This document shows, piece after piece, positions 55,437 through 62,919 of a stretch of DNA of 64,000 nt. A program made the position numbers and the translations under genes. The notes beneath the pieces were generated by a model. That model ran no database searches. It saw nothing but the letters and a program-made list of their open reading frames with translations, and was not told the origin of the DNA. The stretch comes from Sphingomonas sp. S1-29 (GTDB lineage Bacteria > Pseudomonadota > Alphaproteobacteria > Sphingomonadales > Sphingomonadaceae). The stretch spans positions 2,167,501 to 2,231,500 of the forward strand of contig NZ_CP110678.1 of NCBI RefSeq assembly GCF_026167545.1, read 5' to 3'. The first letter of the stretch is position 1; every line of letters begins with the position of its first letter.

Positions 55437-56506
55437 CCGACGCTCCGGAACGCGAACCCCTCGGCGGCGAGGCCGGGGCCGAAGGCTAGCGCGACGCCAT
55501 GCTCGACGCGGCGCTGGAGCGTGCGTTCGAGCACGAACATCAAGGTCGCCGACGACATGTTGCCGAAGGATTCGAGCACGTCGCGCGAGTCGGCGAGCGC
55601 GCCCTGCGGCAGGGAAAGCGAGCGCTCGACCGAATCGAGAATCGATCGTCCGCCGGCATGCACCGCCCAGGCATCGATCGCCTGCGGGTCACGCCCGCCG
55701 GTGAGCGTCGCGACGAAATCGGGATCGGCGAGCCCCGCCGCGATCCGGCCGGGGACTTCGCCCGACAAATGCATCACGAAGCCCTGATCGGTGATGTTCC
55801 AGCGGATCAGTTGGTCGCTGTCGGGCAGGGTGGTGGCGAAGGGCGAATCGATCGCGAGGCCCTGCGGGTCGGCGCTGACCAACGCCGCGGCGGCACCATC
55901 GCCGAATTGGAGCATCGCGAGCAGCGGTTCGAGCTCGACGGTGTCGGACAGGTGCAGCGTCGAGAGTTCGACGCACAAGACGAGCACGCGCGCCTCGGGC
56001 TGCGAGCGGACGATATGTCGTGCGCTGCGCAGCGCGGCGACCGCGGCATAGCAGCCCATGAACCCCACCAGCAGGCGTTCGGTGCTGGGCGGCAGGCCGA
56101 TCGCGCGCGCGATGATCTGGTCGATCCCCGGCGCGACGAAGCCGGTGCAGCTGGCGACGACGAAATGGGTGATCCCCGACAGGTCGGCGCGCTCGCGCAG
56201 CGCCTCGATCGCCGCGATGCCGAGGATCGGTGCGGTCTCGGCGTAGGATTCCATCCGCTCGGCGGTGCCGGGCAGGCGGCTGCCGCCATAGAAGCCGTCC
56301 GAGGCGACGGGCGACCCGCCTGCGGCAGTGGGGGGCAGCACCGACCAGCGATGGCGGATCCCTGCGCGGTCGGCCATCCGGCGGAACAGGATCGCATCGC
56401 GCCGCTCGGGCATCCGCCGCTGCGCCCAATCGATGAAGGCCGCATGGATATCGTGGGTCGGCACCGCGGTAGCGACGGCATTCAAACAGGCGTCGACTCG
56501 CTGCAC
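55433..56506 (-). CDS. Type III polyketide synthase (chalcone synthase-like)
   Basis: A 357-residue thiolase-fold homodimeric synthase. The catalytic triad is visible: Cys120 in HFVVASCTGFVAPGIDQI, His283 in AVHAGGRSILD and Asn316 in ESFGNMSSATLMFVLE. Bacterial enzymes of this type make alkylresorcinols, alkylpyrones or phloroglucinols from fatty acyl-CoA and malonyl-CoA. With the methyltransferase and flavoprotein downstream this equals the Streptomyces srsABC arrangement for methylated phenolic lipids. No acyl-carrier gene is nearby. First gene of the operon; 74 bases lie between it and the PmtA gene. Confidence 0.94.
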   Translation of the reverse strand: MQRVDACLNAVATAVPTHDIHAAFIDWAQRRMPERRDAILFRRMADRAGIRHRWSVLPPTAAGGSPVASDGFYGGSRLPGTAERMESYAETAPILGIAAIEALRERADLSGITHFVVASCTGFVAPGIDQIIARAIGLPPSTERLLVGFMGCYAAVAALRSARHIVRSQPEARVLVLCVELSTLHLSDTVELEPLLAMLQFGDGAAAALVSADPQGLAIDSPFATTLPDSDQLIRWNITDQGFVMHLSGEVPGRIAAGLADPDFVATLTGGRDPQAIDAWAVHAGGRSILDSVERSLSLPQGALADSRDVLESFGNMSSATLMFVLERTLQRRVEHGVALAFGPGLAAEGFAFRSVG

Positions 56507-56580
56507 TTGCCCTCGCTGACGGGCGTACTCACGCCGTGGCTTCGCTACCCGGTGAGGCGGCTTTGGTTACCGGGCGACGA

Positions 56581-57228
56581 TTATGCGGCGAGTTCGACCT
56601 CGCACGGCGCATCGTCGGCCCATGCCCAATACAATTGGGCTGGCGGTACGTTCCACCATTCCATCTCGTGGTCGATACGGCCGAAATGCGCATCGAAGAA
56701 ATCGCGGCACTTGGTGGAGAATTGATAGACCAGGAAAGCGCCGCCCGGCCGCACCACGTCGCGCGTCGCCAGCCCGATCGCGTCGCCGACGCCCGGCGGC
56801 AATGTCGAGAAGGGCAGGCCCGAGAGCACGTAATCGGCGTGCGCATGGCCGTGATCGGCGATGATCTGGCGGACGTCGGCGGCTGAGCCATGGACAACGA
56901 CGAAGCGCGGATCGCGGATCGTCTGGCGCAGATAGCGGACGAAATCGATATTGGTGTCGATCGCCAGCAAGGTTGCGTCGGGGGCAAGCCGATCGAGCAC
57001 CGCCTGGCAGAAATTGCCGGTCCCGGGGCCATATTCGACGAACAATTTGGTCGCCGACCAGTCGACGCGATCGAGCATGCGATCCATCAGCCGCTTCGAC
57101 GACGGCATGATCGAACCGACCATCACCGGGTGCTTGATGAAACCGCGCAGGAACATGCCCCAGGGCGAGGGGGTCGCATCCGAACGTCGGGCGGCGCGAC
57201 TGGAAGGCGTCGTCGTTACAGGGGTCAT
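56581..57228 (-). CDS. PmtA-type phospholipid N-methyltransferase
   Basis: A 215-residue SAM methyltransferase. FLRGFIKHPVMVGSIMPSSK precedes the SAM motif LFVEYGPGTGNFCQAVLDRL, then LAIDTNIDFVRYLR and YVLSGLPFSTLPPGVGDAI. This matches the Rhodobacter PmtA group that methylates phosphatidylethanolamine toward phosphatidylcholine, though related proteins act on other lipids. ATG 57228 is chosen; sequence upstream has no conserved character. Same strand as the PKS operon but probably its own promoter. Confidence 0.8.
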   Translation of the reverse strand: MTPVTTTPSSRAARRSDATPSPWGMFLRGFIKHPVMVGSIMPSSKRLMDRMLDRVDWSATKLFVEYGPGTGNFCQAVLDRLAPDATLLAIDTNIDFVRYLRQTIRDPRFVVVHGSAADVRQIIADHGHAHADYVLSGLPFSTLPPGVGDAIGLATRDVVRPGGAFLVYQFSTKCRDFFDAHFGRIDHEMEWWNVPPAQLYWAWADDAPCEVELAA

Positions 57229-57364
57229 CGCGAACTCATGCTGGGAAACGTGCGGCGACCATGCCGCGTCACGACGGAGTCGTAAAGTTGTAACGATCCT
57301 GTAGGCGTTCGAGTTGCACCGCGCCATGGCTTGCCTGGCTCGACAGGGCGGCTAATCCGAACCG

Positions 57365-58639
57365 GTGGACCGGTTCGATCGCACCTTTGCGTTGTTGTTC
57401 ATGGTGATGCTCACCATCGCAGCGGGGAATACCGCGCTGCAATCGGTGCTGCCCGCGCTCGGTCGATCGTTGGGGGTCGCCGACAGCGCGGTGGCGGCGG
57501 CGTTTTCGGTGTCGGCGTTGCTGTGGGTGATCGCCGCCCCATTCTGGGCCAACCGGTCGGATCGACGCGGGCGGCGGGCGATGGTGCTGTTGGGGCTCTT
57601 CGGCTTCACGCTGTCGCTGTTCGTTTGCGCGATCTTCCTGATGGCGGGGATCAACGGGTGGATCGCGCCGACCGCCGCCTTCGCCGCGTTCGTCGGCGGG
57701 CGGATGATCTATGGCAGCCTGGGCGCGGCGGCACCGCCCGCCGTCCAGGCGATGGTGGCGGGGCAGACGACGCGCGAGGAGCGGACCAAGGCGCTGGCGC
57801 TGCTGGGGTCGGCATTCGGGCTGGGGACGATCCTGGGGCCGGCGATCGGGCCGTATCTGGTGCTGGGCAGCATCGGCGCGGTCGAGGTCGGGCTGTCGGG
57901 ACCCGCCTATCTGTTCGGGCTGTTCGGGCTGGCGATGACGATCATCGTATGGCGGCTGCTGCCCGACGACCGATCGCCGTCGGACACGCATGGCGCGGCG
58001 CAGAGCTATCCCTCGATCGGCGGGCAATCCTCGGGCGCGGCGATCACCGCGGCGACGCAATCGCGCGCCGAGCCGGTGGGGTTCTTCGACCCGCGGATTC
58101 GCGCCTGGATGATCATCGGGCTGGTGATGGGGCATGCGCAGGCGATGACGGGGCAGGCGATCGGATTCCTGGTGATCGACCGGCTGGGGGTGCCGCCGAT
58201 CGAGGCGCTGGGCGCGACCGGCATCGTGCTGATGATCGGCGCGGGGGCGTCGCTGCTGGTGCAATGGGGGTTCATCCCGCTGCTGAAGCTGCGGCCCGCG
58301 GCGCTGATCCTGGCGGGGTGCATCTTCGCCGCGCTCGGCTGCGTCGCGGTGGGGAGCGCGGTGTCGCTGTACGGGATCGCGATGGGGTTCGGGCTGGCGT
58401 CGATGGGATTCGGGTTTTTGCGGCCGGGATTCACCGCGGGGGCGTCGCTGGCGGTGGGGCCGGCGGCGCAGGGCTCGGTCGCGGGCAAGGTGACGTCGGT
58501 GAACGGCGCGGCGTTCGTGCTGGGGCCGTCGATCGGGGTGGGGCTGTACGAGCTGTGGCACCCGCTGCCGTATCTGGTGGCGGCGGGGGCGCTAGTGGTG
58601 TTGCTGGGCTATGCCTGGGTGGCGTTGCGGCGGGGATGA
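57365..58639 (+). CDS. MFS transporter
   Basis: A 424-residue protein with twelve hydrophobic segments. It begins FALLFMVMLTIAAGNTALQS, has the MFS motif between helices 2 and 3 (PFWANRSDRRGRRAMVLLGL), FGLGTILGPAIGPYLVLGS, and a long middle loop (residues 200-235). Drug/proton antiporter-like. The substrate is unknown. GTG 57365 is the start that gives the conserved first helix. A family A element 9 bases past its stop provides a terminator. Confidence 0.92.
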   Translation: MDRFDRTFALLFMVMLTIAAGNTALQSVLPALGRSLGVADSAVAAAFSVSALLWVIAAPFWANRSDRRGRRAMVLLGLFGFTLSLFVCAIFLMAGINGWIAPTAAFAAFVGGRMIYGSLGAAAPPAVQAMVAGQTTREERTKALALLGSAFGLGTILGPAIGPYLVLGSIGAVEVGLSGPAYLFGLFGLAMTIIVWRLLPDDRSPSDTHGAAQSYPSIGGQSSGAAITAATQSRAEPVGFFDPRIRAWMIIGLVMGHAQAMTGQAIGFLVIDRLGVPPIEALGATGIVLMIGAGASLLVQWGFIPLLKLRPAALILAGCIFAALGCVAVGSAVSLYGIAMGFGLASMGFGFLRPGFTAGASLAVGPAAQGSVAGKVTSVNGAAFVLGPSIGVGLYELWHPLPYLVAAGALVVLLGYAWVALRRG

Positions 58640-58647
58640 GAGCGTAT

Positions 58648-58773
58648 CCCCCTTCCCTGGAAGGGAGGGATCGGGGGGTGGGTGGAGGCTTGCGATACGG
58701 GGGCCGCGTGCGCAGCGGTGCCGTACCATGAGCACTCGACCCACCCCCAGCCCCTCCCTTCCAGGGAGGGGGG
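58648..58773. repeat. Family A inverted-repeat element acting as terminator (126 bp)
   Basis: Left arm CCCCCTTCCCTGGAAGGGAG, right arm the inverse ending in CCAGGGAGGGGGG directly followed by CTTTTTTT. In both arms the hairpin tip reads CTGG/CCAG-type where other copies have CTGAAAGG, a paired change that keeps the stem. Interior shares GATACGG and GAGCACTC with copies 37509 and 43627. For the rightward MFS gene the right arm plus T-run is a strong intrinsic terminator. Confidence 0.78.
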
Positions 58774-58788
58774 CTTTTTTTGGGGAGG

Positions 58789-61080
58789 TTAGCCCTTGGG
58801 TCCTCGGCCTTGGACCATGCCGGGGGCGATGAAGCCGATCGGTTGCAGCGCGACCGAATCCTGCTTCAGCCGCGAGGCCATCTGCTCATATTCCTGCTCC
58901 ATTTCGGGGGTCACGGTGGCGCGCGACTCGCCGAGCGCGGCTTCGAAATGGCGCATGCTCACCTGCGTGCTGGCGAGCGATTCGCGTAGCGCCATCAGGC
59001 CGGCGCGGCGGACGATGTCCTCGAGGTCGGCGCCGGTGAAGCGCTCGGCGCGATCGGCGATCGATGCGAGGTCGACATCGTCCGCCAGCGGCATCTTCTC
59101 GGTCTGGATCTCGAGAATCCGCTTGCGCCCCGCGGCATTGGGGACGGCGACATAGACCAGTTCGTCGAACCGGCCGGGGCGCAACAGCGCGGGGTCGATC
59201 AGGTTGGGGCGGTTGGTCGCGCCGATCACCACCACCGATTGCAGCTCCTCGAGCCCGTCCATCTCGGCGAGGATGGTGTTGACCACGCGTTCGGTCACCT
59301 GCGGCTCGCCTGCGCCGCTGCCGCGTGCGGGCACCAGCGAATCGAGCTCGTCGATGAAGATCACGCAGGGTGCGACCTGGCGTGCGCGTGCGAACAGCTT
59401 GGTGATCTGCTGCTCGCTTTCGCCATACCATTTGCTCAGCAGGTCGCTCGACTTGGTGGCGATGAAATTGGCCTGCGATTCGCGTGCCACTGCCTTGGCG
59501 AGCAGCGTCTTGCCGGTCCCCGGCGGGCCATAGAGCAGGAAGCCGCGCGCGGCGCGGATGCCCATCCGGCGGAAGGCGGCGGGTTCGCGCATCGGCAGCT
59601 CGACGCCTTCGCGCAGCCGCTCTTGCGCGGCATCGATTCCGCCGATGTCGCTCCAGCGGACCTGCGGCACCTGGACCATCACCTCGCGCATCGCCGAGGG
59701 CTGGACGCGCTTGAGCGCCTCGATGAAGTCGCTGCGCTTCACCGACAGCGTGTCGAGCACCTCGGCGGGGATCGTCTGATCGCCAAGGTTGAGCTGCGGC
59801 ATGATCCGCCGCACCGCATCGATCGCCGCCTCGCGGGTAAGCGCGGCGAGGTCGGCACCGACGAAGCCGTAGGTGGTGCGTGACAGCTCGTCGAGATCGA
59901 CGTCTTCGGCGAGCGGCATGCCGCGGGTGTGGATGCCCAGGATCTCGCGCCGGCCGCGCTCGTCGGGGACGCCGACAATGATCTCGCGATCGAAGCGACC
60001 GGGACGCCGCAGCGCCTCGTCGATCGCCTCGGGCCGGTTGGTGGCGGCGATGACGACCAGGTTGGCGCGCGCCTCGAGCCCGTCCATCAGCGTCAGCAAT
60101 TGCGCGACGAGGCGCTTCTCGGCCTCGCCCTGGACGCGGTCGCGGCGCGGGGCGATCGAATCGACCTCGTCGATGAAGACGATCGAGGGCGCCGAGCGAG
60201 TCGCTTCCTCGAACACCTCGCGCAGCCGCTTTTCGGACTCGCCATAGGCCGAGCCCATGATTTCGGGGCCGTTGATCAGGAAGAATTCGGCGTCGGATTC
60301 GTTGGCGACCGCACGCGCAAGGCGGGTCTTGCCGGTGCCGGGGGGGCCGTGCAGCAGCACCCCCTTGGGCGGATCGACGCCAAGCCGCTGGAACAATTCA
60401 GGGTAGCGCAGCGGCAATTCGACCATCTCGCGCAATTGGTCGATCGTCGCGGTCATCCCGCCGATATCGTCATAGGTGACGTCGGCGCGGCGCGCGTCCT
60501 TGGGCTCTTCGTAATCGGTGCGGAGCTCGATCTCGGTGCCCTCGGCGATATGGACGACGCCGCGCGGGACGGTCGAGATCACCGCCAGGCGAATCTCCTG
60601 CAGCGCATAAGCGGGCGCGCGCAGATGCTGCGCGACGTTGGGCGGGATGTTGGCGACCCGCTGCTGGCCGACGGTCGAGACGGTGTCGCCCTGGCAGAGC
60701 GGCCGGTTGAGGAAAGTGCGCTTGAGCGCGGTCGCCGACCCCTGGAGGCGCAGATGCTGCGAGGCAGGCGCCAGCACGACGCGAGTCGCGGGCTTCGATT
60801 CGACCTTGCGCACCTCGACGAAATCGCCCGAGCCGACGCCGGCATTGGCGCGCTGCAGGCCGTCTAGCCGCAGAATTTCGAGCCCTTCGTCCTCGGCATA
60901 GGGCAGCACCGCGCGTGCGGGCGTGGTGCGCTTGCCGACGATCTCGATCACGTCGCCTTCCTGCAGCGCCAGCGCAGTCATGAAGGCGCGCGGCAGGTGC
61001 GCGACGCCGCGGCCGCTATCCTCGGCGCGCGCGCTCGCGACTTGCAGCTTGCGCACAGGGCTGTCGTCTTGGTCGGCCAT
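58789..61080 (-). CDS. Cdc48/VAT-like AAA ATPase with two AAA modules
   Basis: A 763-residue protein. Residues 1-190 form the Cdc48 N-domain (double-psi barrel; [34 protein letters not shown]). D1 has Walker A GPPGTGKT (245-252), Walker B VFIDEVDS (301-308) and pore/[23 protein letters not shown]2 has GPPGTGKT (518-525), [10 protein letters not shown] and the arginine-finger segment RPGRFD. The C-terminus ends [15 protein letters not shown]. In archaea and eukaryotes Cdc48/p97 unfolds marked proteins; a bacterial client is not known. Length matches archaeal VAT. Confidence 0.96.
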   Translation of the reverse strand: MADQDDSPVRKLQVASARAEDSGRGVAHLPRAFMTALALQEGDVIEIVGKRTTPARAVLPYAEDEGLEILRLDGLQRANAGVGSGDFVEVRKVESKPATRVVLAPASQHLRLQGSATALKRTFLNRPLCQGDTVSTVGQQRVANIPPNVAQHLRAPAYALQEIRLAVISTVPRGVVHIAEGTEIELRTDYEEPKDARRADVTYDDIGGMTATIDQLREMVELPLRYPELFQRLGVDPPKGVLLHGPPGTGKTRLARAVANESDAEFFLINGPEIMGSAYGESEKRLREVFEEATRSAPSIVFIDEVDSIAPRRDRVQGEAEKRLVAQLLTLMDGLEARANLVVIAATNRPEAIDEALRRPGRFDREIIVGVPDERGRREILGIHTRGMPLAEDVDLDELSRTTYGFVGADLAALTREAAIDAVRRIMPQLNLGDQTIPAEVLDTLSVKRSDFIEALKRVQPSAMREVMVQVPQVRWSDIGGIDAAQERLREGVELPMREPAAFRRMGIRAARGFLLYGPPGTGKTLLAKAVARESQANFIATKSSDLLSKWYGESEQQITKLFARARQVAPCVIFIDELDSLVPARGSGAGEPQVTERVVNTILAEMDGLEELQSVVVIGATNRPNLIDPALLRPGRFDELVYVAVPNAAGRKRILEIQTEKMPLADDVDLASIADRAERFTGADLEDIVRRAGLMALRESLASTQVSMRHFEAALGESRATVTPEMEQEYEQMASRLKQDSVALQPIGFIAPGMVQGRGPKG

Positions 61081-61177
61081 AAGCTTTTACTCCCGCATCG
61101 GGTCAAGAGCGGGCGAGATAGGGGCAGGGTTCCGCCGACGCGAGGGCAAAGCCGCCGCGACCCTGAAAAAGAAGGCC

Positions 61178-61207
61178 AAAAAAAAGGCCGATCCCTGGGG
61201 ACCGGCC
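61178..61207 (-). terminator. Strong intrinsic terminator on the minus strand between cdc48-like and LysR genes
   Basis: Read on the minus strand GGCCG pairs with CGGCC across a 12-base loop (which itself has a CCC/GGG pair) and is followed by eight Ts. No minus-strand gene ends here, and it lies about 98 bases upstream of the ATPase start. Either a small RNA is transcribed leftward from the LysR gap, or this attenuates the ATPase transcript. Confidence 0.6.
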
Positions 61208-61384
61208 GTGAAAGGTTTAGGAGAGGATGCCTGAAAGGCCTGCTCTATGTGCAGTGCAGCATGATTCTTCGCAAGTGCGAATAATTGTATGATGATTGCA
61301 TAAACTGCAATCGTTGAGCGGGTTGCACCGCGCACATGCGCAAGGCGATGGATTTTCCCATTAGTGCAGTGCACAATCAATGAC
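61208..61384. other. Regulatory gap upstream of the LysR gene
   Basis: An AT-richer stretch with no gene. It holds the decamer GTGCAGTGCA twice (about 61250 and 61364), the palindrome TTCGCAAGTGCGAA (61268-61281) and a TTGCA/TGCAA pair (61296-61312 region). These are candidate sites for the LysR protein or another regulator. The same 14-base palindrome occurs at 10060-10073 upstream of SulP. Confidence 0.45.
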
Positions 61385-62275
61385 ATGCGGCGCCTCCCCC
61401 CCCTTTCGGCCATCGAAGCGTTCGTCCAGGTGGCGCGGCTGGGATCGATCAAGGCCGCCGCGGTCGAGCTGGCCTTGTCGTCACCCGCGCTGAGCCGGCG
61501 GGTGCAGGCGCTCGAGCGCTTCATCGGCAAGCCGTTGTTCGAGCGCCGCCACCAGGCGATCCTGCTCAATGCCGAGGGCGAGCGGCTGCTGGCGCAGATC
61601 GCGCCCGCGCTCGATGCGATGAGCGACGCGGTCGAATCGATGAGCCACAGCGCCGAATTGCTGCGACTGCGATTAGGGGTGCTGCCGCTCTATGCGTCGC
61701 AGCGGCTGATGCCGCGGCTGGGCGAGCTGCGCCGCGCGCATCCGCAACTCCATATCGACGTCGATACCGGCGGCCGGCGCGAGGCGCGGCTGGGCGATAC
61801 GCTCGATGCCGCGATCATCCTGGCGCAGGAAGTCGACCCGGCGCTGTATGCACGGCGACTCGATCGCAACCGCGTCTATGTGATCGGCGCCAAGGCGCTG
61901 GTCGAGGGGGCGAACCCGATCACGACGCCCGAGCAACTCGGCGGGCTGACGGCGTTGGTGCATCGCGACATGCCCGACACCTTCGTCGAATGGCGACGAT
62001 CGGCGGGATTGCCCGCGCTCGAGCCGCTCGCGGTCGACCATTTCGATTCGGGGCCGCTGATGCTCGAGGCGGCGGCGCAGGGGCTCGGCGTCGCGTTCAT
62101 GCTCGAGATGCATTACGAAGGCGCGCGCGATCCGCGACTGGTGCGGTTGTTCGAGCCGGTGGCGAGCGACTACAGCTATTGGTTCGTGTGCCGCCCGCGC
62201 GCGCTCACGACGCGCCCGGTGAAGATCTTCCACGACTGGCTGGTCGAGGTGATGGGGCCCGAGCCCGGCATCTGA
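61385..62275 (+). CDS. LysR family transcriptional regulator
   Basis: A 296-residue regulator. The winged helix-turn-helix is at residues 1-60 (LSAIEAFVQVARLGSIKAAA, SSPALSRRVQALERFIGKPL). The periplasmic-binding-protein-like effector domain follows (LRLGVLPLYASQRLMPRLGE and later YEGARDPRLVRLFEP). Its target is not certain; the neighbouring ATPase and cyclophilin genes point away or opposite, and divergent regulation of the leftward transcription unit is the usual arrangement. ATG 61385 is preferred for the conserved start of the DNA-binding domain. Confidence 0.94.
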   Translation: MRRLPPLSAIEAFVQVARLGSIKAAAVELALSSPALSRRVQALERFIGKPLFERRHQAILLNAEGERLLAQIAPALDAMSDAVESMSHSAELLRLRLGVLPLYASQRLMPRLGELRRAHPQLHIDVDTGGRREARLGDTLDAAIILAQEVDPALYARRLDRNRVYVIGAKALVEGANPITTPEQLGGLTALVHRDMPDTFVEWRRSAGLPALEPLAVDHFDSGPLMLEAAAQGLGVAFMLEMHYEGARDPRLVRLFEPVASDYSYWFVCRPRALTTRPVKIFHDWLVEVMGPEPGI

Positions 62276-62284
62276 AACGCAAGT

Positions 62285-62318
62285 GCCGGGCCTGTCGAAG
62301 CAGTTCGACAGGCCCGGC
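62285..62318. terminator. Bidirectional hairpin between LysR and cyclophilin genes
   Basis: GCCGGGCCTGTCGAA and its exact inverse (62304-62318) form a 15-bp stem with a GCAG loop. It starts 9 bases after the LysR stop and 12 bases before the cyclophilin stop, so it could end both transcripts. No T-run; related to repeat family C (CTGTCGAA, CGAACGG). Confidence 0.55.
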
Positions 62319-62330
62319 GCGAACGGGAGG

Positions 62331-62786
62331 TTAGGCGACGGTCGCCTTGACGATCTTGCCGGGTGCGCGCGGCGGCTCGCCCTTGGGCAGCGCGTCGACA
62401 TGCTCCATGCCCTCGGTCACTTCGCCCCAGACGGTGTACTGGCCATCGAGGAAGGTCGCGTCGTCGAGGCAGATGAAGAACTGGCTGTTCGCGCTGTTCG
62501 GGTTCATCGTGCGCGCCATCGAGCATACGCCGCGCTTGTGCGGCTCGCGGCTGAATTCGGCGGCGACGTCGGGCAGGTCCGAACCGCTGGTGCCGGTGCC
62601 GGTGGGATCGCCGCCCTGCGCCATGAAGCCGTCGATCACGCGGTGAAAGACGACGCCGTCATAGAAGCCGCGCTTGGCGAGCGTGGTGATGCGCTCGACA
62701 TGGTTGGGCGCGAGATCGGGGCGAAGGCGGATCGTGACGTCGCCGCCGTCGAGGGTCAGCGTCAGCGTGGCTGGGGTATCGGACAT
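62331..62786 (-). CDS. Peptidylprolyl isomerase, cyclophilin type
   Basis: A 151-residue cytosolic cyclophilin. FYDGVVFHRVIDGFMAQGGD carries the catalytic Arg and Phe, GVCSMARTMNPNSANSQFFI the conserved Met/Gln/Phe set, and GQYTVWGEVTEGMEHVD the end. ATG 62786 gives no signal peptide, so PpiB-like. GGAGAAT precedes the start. It stands alone, divergent from mgtE. Confidence 0.95.
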   Translation of the reverse strand: MSDTPATLTLTLDGGDVTIRLRPDLAPNHVERITTLAKRGFYDGVVFHRVIDGFMAQGGDPTGTGTSGSDLPDVAAEFSREPHKRGVCSMARTMNPNSANSQFFICLDDATFLDGQYTVWGEVTEGMEHVDALPKGEPPRAPGKIVKATVA

Positions 62787-62919
62787 TGCAGCATTCTCCG
62801 GATAGGGTGCGCGCCACTTAGGGAGCCGCGCGGGTGCTGGCAACGCTGTGTGCGGATTGGCAGCCCGAATCGGCTGGGCTAAGGCCATGCTTTGGTGCAG
62901 CGCAACGGGAGGGCACGAT

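Noticed and set aside
61087..61569. A 160-residue leftward frame antisense to the start of the LysR gene
   Set aside because: It reads through the terminator hairpin and the LysR DNA-binding region with no conserved features.
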